A stretch of DNA of 64,000 bases from Robinsoniella peoriensis (GTDB lineage Bacteria; Bacillota; Clostridia; Lachnospirales; Lachnospiraceae), in assembly GCF_042680125.1 (NCBI RefSeq), contig NZ_JBHTNY010000037.1. One strand, 5' to 3'. Shown here piece after piece: positions 60,509 to 64,000 of this stretch. The position numbers were made by a program, and so were the translations under genes. The notes beneath the pieces were generated by a model. The model was not told the DNA's origin. It worked only from the letters and a program-made list of their open reading frames with translations, and did not search any database. Within the stretch, counting starts at the first letter, position 1. Every line of letters starts with the position of its first letter.

Positions 60509-63088
60509 TTATCTTCTACTCTCTTTTCTGCAATGCGGACACTGTTTTTTATCTCTGGTTCGGCTTATTACACTTGCTTTCCAGCGATGTCCCTCCTCAC
60601 AAATCCATCCAACAACTTTATGACTCTTATAGAGGACATCATGGGCATTTAATGTTCCGTTTTCCCGATCATCCCATTCTTTTACCAATTCCGGATATAA
60701 TGAAGCCAGGGAATTTTCTTTACACACACGGTATCCCGCACAATATGGACACCCCCTTTTGCTTTCCACCTCGTGGGCAATCCTTCGCTGCCATTCATGA
60801 TGGGGATAGTCCGGACACTGCCACCAGACCTTTTCCCCGGATTTAGAAGAAACAATGGAAGGATTCAGATCACCATTTCTATTATAATTCCAGCGCACTG
60901 CAACATCCGGATACATTTTAATCAGACTTTCACCATTGCGCACGTACCTGCTACGGCATTTCGGGCATTTACACCCCATAACACGATTATTAATTTCGCA
61001 TTCCCATTCGTGTCCCTGAGGACAGATCCACCATACCTTTTTATTAGATCTGGGACGTACATCCTGAGGATTTAACTTTCCATTCCTGGTATAATTCCAT
61101 TCCTTAGCCAGTTCCGGATATTGGATAGCAAAGTTTTCATCCTCTGTGGCCAGACGTTTGTTGCAATATGGACAGCCTCTGTCTAACATACTCCGGTTAG
61201 CCACCCGCGCTTTCCAGGAATGCCCCTTATCACAAATCCACCATGCCTCCACCTTATTCCCATAAGAAATCTCCCATGGAGAAATATCATTTTTGTCCCA
61301 GTCCCATTGCTCCAGCAGCTGGGGATATTTTTCAGCCAGACTATTTTCCTTCGTAAATCTTCTGCCACTACAATATGGACATCTGCCGCTCCTAACCATT
61401 TCTTTCACTGATCTTTGCCACAAATGGCCCTTTTCACATTTCCAGCTGACATTTATATGAGAATTTACCGCTACATCATCCGGGGTGAGTTTACCATTCT
61501 TGGCCTTATCCCACATTTTAGCAATCCCGGGCTTTACTTTGGAAAGCCTGTTTTCATTACTTACCCGATGCCCAGAACAGTACGGACAATTCTGATTGCG
61601 ATTCGTTCTCTTATTGGGTGTCGCCTTCCATACATGACCATATTCACATTTCCACACATATGGTGATCCTTCACCAAAGCTGACCATCTCCGGTGTAATA
61701 GGCCAATTCGCCTCCTTGTGCCACTCCCTGGCAAGTTTCGGATACCTGGATGCCAGGCTGTTCTCTTTTCTCCCATTAACAAGAAGTGTACGAATGTAAT
61801 GCCTGTCCCGGTTCACATCAATATCCGCATTAATTTCCCCATTCGTACCCAAATAATATTTTACATTAATGTATTCGAAAATTTTAGAAATAACCTCATC
61901 CATATATTTATAGGATGCATCCACCTGGCATGTTATTTCTCCGGTTTCCAGGATTTTCTGCTTTTCTTCTTCGGGGCTGTCTTCTGGGCTGTCTTCCTCG
62001 TTATTACATTGGCTCTGGCTGGTAAATGTGAACTGCTTTAAGGACTGAGAAGAAGGGTGACCGTTTCGAGTATGGCAATGACTCATATCGTGATTGGTGT
62101 TCTGGATGTGGTTGGTGTTCTGGATGTGATTAGCGTTCTGGATGTGATAATCACATTTTCTTTGCATCATACTTTGTTCGCTGCACTGACTCTTATTTTG
62201 AGTCCCGGTCTGATTCTTGCACTCCCTGATTGTCAAAATATCCATCCCTTGCCTACGCAAGTATTCCACTTTCTTTTTATCAAATGCTTCCCGGTTATAA
62301 ATCTCATGGAACACCCCATTATATTCAATACCCAATTTAAAATCCGGTATATAGATATCTACTTCAAAACCACTGATCATAGCACGGTTCTGGCAATCGG
62401 GAAAAAACTTCTTCATATAATAAAAAACAGCCTGTTCAGGAAAAGATGACTTACTTTGCTTATTACATTCCGGACATCCCTGAGCATTTTTTGTCCTGTT
62501 AACAATAACAGCCTGCCATTTATGAGACTGATTAAAACTACATACCCAAAACACCTTTTTCCCGCTGTACGGATGGACCTCTTTGGGATTCAATTTATTC
62601 TTCTTATAATCCCATTCTTTCGCTATTTCCGGAAAAAGTGCTTCTAAATTATAGTCCTCACTGACTCTGCTTCCATTACAATAAGGACACCCCTCTAAGC
62701 GGTACTGCTCATTTGGTCCCAAAGACCATGAATGCCCCTTGCCGCATTTCCACCAATATTTTACTTTAGAGCGAGGAAGAACTTCTTCCGGCAATACTTT
62801 ATTTCTGTCATAATCCCAGAAATCCAGCATTTTAGGATCAGTAATCGCTAAATTATATTCGGATGATGCCCTCCTGCGGGAACAATAAGGACAGTCCGTG
62901 TTTTTACATCTGGTCCTCCACGCTGGAGACATAGTCCAGCTATGACCTTTTTCACACTTCCATGCCACAGGTATTTTAGAACTGCTTGGTACCTCACCTG
63001 GTGATTGTTTATTTGTATCGTAATCCCATTGACTGATCATTTCTTCTTTGTGGTATTTTATGCAGTAGTCTTTAAAAGATAGCTTCAT
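60509..63088 (-). CDS. Nine-module zinc-ribbon protein with nuclease-like core
   Basis: 859 aa from the ATG at 63088 (AAGAAGAG upstream; a GTG three codons earlier is too close). Nine modules of about 65 aa, each with W-[KI]-C-x(2-5)-G/H-H-x-W, an R-containing stretch and C-P-x-C, as in the PF14311 zinc-ribbon family: three before and six after a core at about 215-300. The core reads GFEVDIYIPDFKLGIEYNGVFHEIYNREAFDKKKVEYLRRQGMDILTI, a PD-(D/E)XK-like pattern (Asp near 247, Glu near 258) similar to Vsr/DUF559 nucleases. A Gln/Asn/His-rich linker (HIQNTNH repeats) and a helical part follow. It should bind and perhaps cut nucleic acid; the true role is unknown. No neighbour gene gives a clue. 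Confidence 0.8.
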   Translation of the reverse strand: MKLSFKDYCIKYHKEEMISQWDYDTNKQSPGEVPSSSKIPVAWKCEKGHSWTMSPAWRTRCKNTDCPYCSRRRASSEYNLAITDPKMLDFWDYDRNKVLPEEVLPRSKVKYWWKCGKGHSWSLGPNEQYRLEGCPYCNGSRVSEDYNLEALFPEIAKEWDYKKNKLNPKEVHPYSGKKVFWVCSFNQSHKWQAVIVNRTKNAQGCPECNKQSKSSFPEQAVFYYMKKFFPDCQNRAMISGFEVDIYIPDFKLGIEYNGVFHEIYNREAFDKKKVEYLRRQGMDILTIRECKNQTGTQNKSQCSEQSMMQRKCDYHIQNANHIQNTNHIQNTNHDMSHCHTRNGHPSSQSLKQFTFTSQSQCNNEEDSPEDSPEEEKQKILETGEITCQVDASYKYMDEVISKIFEYINVKYYLGTNGEINADIDVNRDRHYIRTLLVNGRKENSLASRYPKLAREWHKEANWPITPEMVSFGEGSPYVWKCEYGHVWKATPNKRTNRNQNCPYCSGHRVSNENRLSKVKPGIAKMWDKAKNGKLTPDDVAVNSHINVSWKCEKGHLWQRSVKEMVRSGRCPYCSGRRFTKENSLAEKYPQLLEQWDWDKNDISPWEISYGNKVEAWWICDKGHSWKARVANRSMLDRGCPYCNKRLATEDENFAIQYPELAKEWNYTRNGKLNPQDVRPRSNKKVWWICPQGHEWECEINNRVMGCKCPKCRSRYVRNGESLIKMYPDVAVRWNYNRNGDLNPSIVSSKSGEKVWWQCPDYPHHEWQRRIAHEVESKRGCPYCAGYRVCKENSLASLYPELVKEWDDRENGTLNAHDVLYKSHKVVGWICEEGHRWKASVISRTRDKKQCPHCRKESRR

Positions 63089-63714
63089 TTTTATCACTCT
63101 TCTTTTTTGGTATTATGTTTATGATCGACTGGATCATATCACATTGTTTCGTAATTTTCTGTTCCTGGATGGAAATTATATAATTCTTATCTTTATAATT
63201 GCTTTTGTTGCTATTTAATTTTACCTTCATAATTGCTTTTGCTGCTTTTTATTATTGGTTTTTACTATTGCCTTTCACTCTTGCTTTTCATTGTTTTATT
63301 TTCATTGCATTTCATACTTGCTTTTTATCATTATCTCATAATTATTCTCCGACGTCATCCTTACTACTTGTAATCATAAAAGTTATTCTATTTATATCAT
63401 GAAAATAATCGATCTATAATCTAAATGGCGGACTTTCTTTTACTTTTATTAATAGATTATTTTCTGCTCCTTAGACTTCATGTTTTTTACCGCGAAGATT
63501 TTGTATAAATATTGCACATATTTATAATTATAGGTTTTCATTATTGCATTACTAAGCTACAATATATATCTATAAAAGCTGTAATCATAACAAGCCAATT
63601 TATTCAGCATTTAAAAAATGACTTATTAAATACTACCAAATCTGTGCAAATAAAAACAGGAAAAACGGAACCTATACTGTTATGATAAATCTACAAAGGC
63701 AAAAGGAGAATCAC
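63089..63714. other. Long T-rich intergenic region
   Basis: No gene. 63190-63340 is made of degenerate 13-bp-like units around TTGCTTTTCA, similar in length and core to the repeat at 43751-43905. The rest is AT-rich and should hold the promoters of the zinc-ribbon gene (minus) and the AraC-type gene (plus). Confidence 0.45.
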
Positions 63715-64000
63715 ATGGAATGGACCGAAAGTATTAAAAAAACAATTTCCTATATAGAAACCCATTTACTGGATCAGGAAAACATACAACATATTTCAAA
63801 AAAGATAGGAATTTCTAACTTCTATTTGCAAAAAGGTTTTAAACTTATGACCGGATATTCCATCTCAGAATATATCAAAAACCGCCGGCTTTACCTGGCT
63901 GCACTGGATGTCATCGCCCACAGAGACAAAATCATAGACCTTTCCTATAAGTATGGATACGAAACACCCGAAAGCTTCACAAAAGCCTTTGTCCGTTTTC
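63715..64000 (+). CDS. AraC-family regulator, 5' part only
   Basis: Starts at the ATG at 63715 after AAAAGGAGAA and runs off the window; 95 codons are visible. The N-terminus is directly the AraC double helix-turn-helix: IKKTISYIETHLLDQENIQHISKKIGISNFYLQKGFKLMTGYSISEYIKNRRLYLAALDV and then DLSYKYGYETPESFTKAFVRF. This is like the Rob/SoxS-type arrangement, where a ligand domain may follow; the end cannot be seen. Confidence 0.88.
   Translation, partial: MEWTESIKKTISYIETHLLDQENIQHISKKIGISNFYLQKGFKLMTGYSISEYIKNRRLYLAALDVIAHRDKIIDLSYKYGYETPESFTKAFVRF

Noticed and set aside
63199..63402. Phe/Leu-rich plus-strand frame
   Set aside because: T-rich degenerate repeat, no ribosome site.

Overview
The window reads as a chromosomal piece of a low-GC, anaerobic gut Firmicute, most likely a Lachnospiraceae member (Blautia / Mediterraneibacter type). 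The reasons are the strong AGGAGG-type ribosome sites, the many small terminators with T-runs, the ferredoxin-type and other anaerobic genes, a very large mucin-directed sialidase, a clostridial type I-B CRISPR-Cas locus, and several families common in that group (DUF2812 with PadR, DUF4179 anti-sigma factor, CmpB-like membrane protein, PF14311 zinc-ribbon arrays). I could not run a search, so the genus is an inference. No rRNA or tRNA gene was seen.

Layout. (1) 0-9 kb: a two-gene redox unit (rhodanese-thioredoxin lipoprotein and RclA-type flavoprotein), an unknown protein, a PadR-DUF2812 pair, an IlvD/Edd dehydratase facing a FadR-type regulator, and aspartase facing a LysR regulator. (2) 10-20 kb: an 18-bp tandem repeat, a CmpB-like membrane protein, a pentapeptide-repeat protein, a MATE exporter under two palindromes, a structured leader in front of ribosomal protein L25/Ctc, a GMP synthase with a collapsed glutaminase domain, an ECF sigma / DUF4179 anti-sigma pair and a DUF1062 protein. 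(3) 20-28.7 kb: one 2.8-kilo-residue secreted sialidase/esterase with many carbohydrate-binding and adhesion modules. (4) 29-30.6 kb: a broken response regulator and a ferredoxin / NapH-like pair behind an FNR/Crp-type palindrome. (5) 30.6-43.5 kb: a complete type I-B CRISPR-Cas locus, everything on the minus strand in the order leader 2, array 2, cas6-cas8b-cas7-cas5, terminator, cas3-cas4-cas1-cas2, leader 1, array 1. (6) 43.9-56.4 kb: a long minus-strand catabolic operon led by a GntR/UTRA regulator: a nucleoside-type (BMP family) ABC importer, an isochorismatase-like hydrolase, a PfkB kinase, a uridine-phosphorylase-like enzyme, a BtpA/SgcQ-like barrel protein, an iron alcohol dehydrogenase, a stand-alone TrpA-like barrel protein and a VOC protein, with a second GntR/UTRA paralogue upstream. 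(7) 56.4-64 kb: decayed pieces (GIY-YIG remnant, frameshifted small gene), a MerR regulator, a membrane GGDEF protein, a nuclease-like protein with nine zinc-ribbon modules, and the start of an AraC-type regulator running off the end.

How the parts work together. The CRISPR locus has everything needed for adaptation (Cas1, Cas2, Cas4), crRNA processing (Cas6), Cascade (Cas8b, Cas7, Cas5) and interference (Cas3). The 44-56 kb operon looks like import and breakdown of a nucleoside-like compound: importer, then phosphorolysis and/or phosphorylation, then ring or side-chain hydrolysis, carbon-carbon cleavage and alcohol/aldehyde interconversion; this order is inference. The sialidase combines an SGNH esterase with a GH33 sialidase, fitting removal of acetylated sialic acids from mucin.

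The best candidates for something undescribed are the zinc-ribbon array nuclease (60.5-63.1 kb), the nucleoside-type operon with its TrpA-like and BtpA-like enzymes (43.9-55.4 kb), the L25 leader RNA (15.4-15.6 kb), the GMP synthase lacking its glutaminase cysteine (15.7-17.0 kb), and the fossil repeats and conserved leader spacing of the CRISPR arrays.
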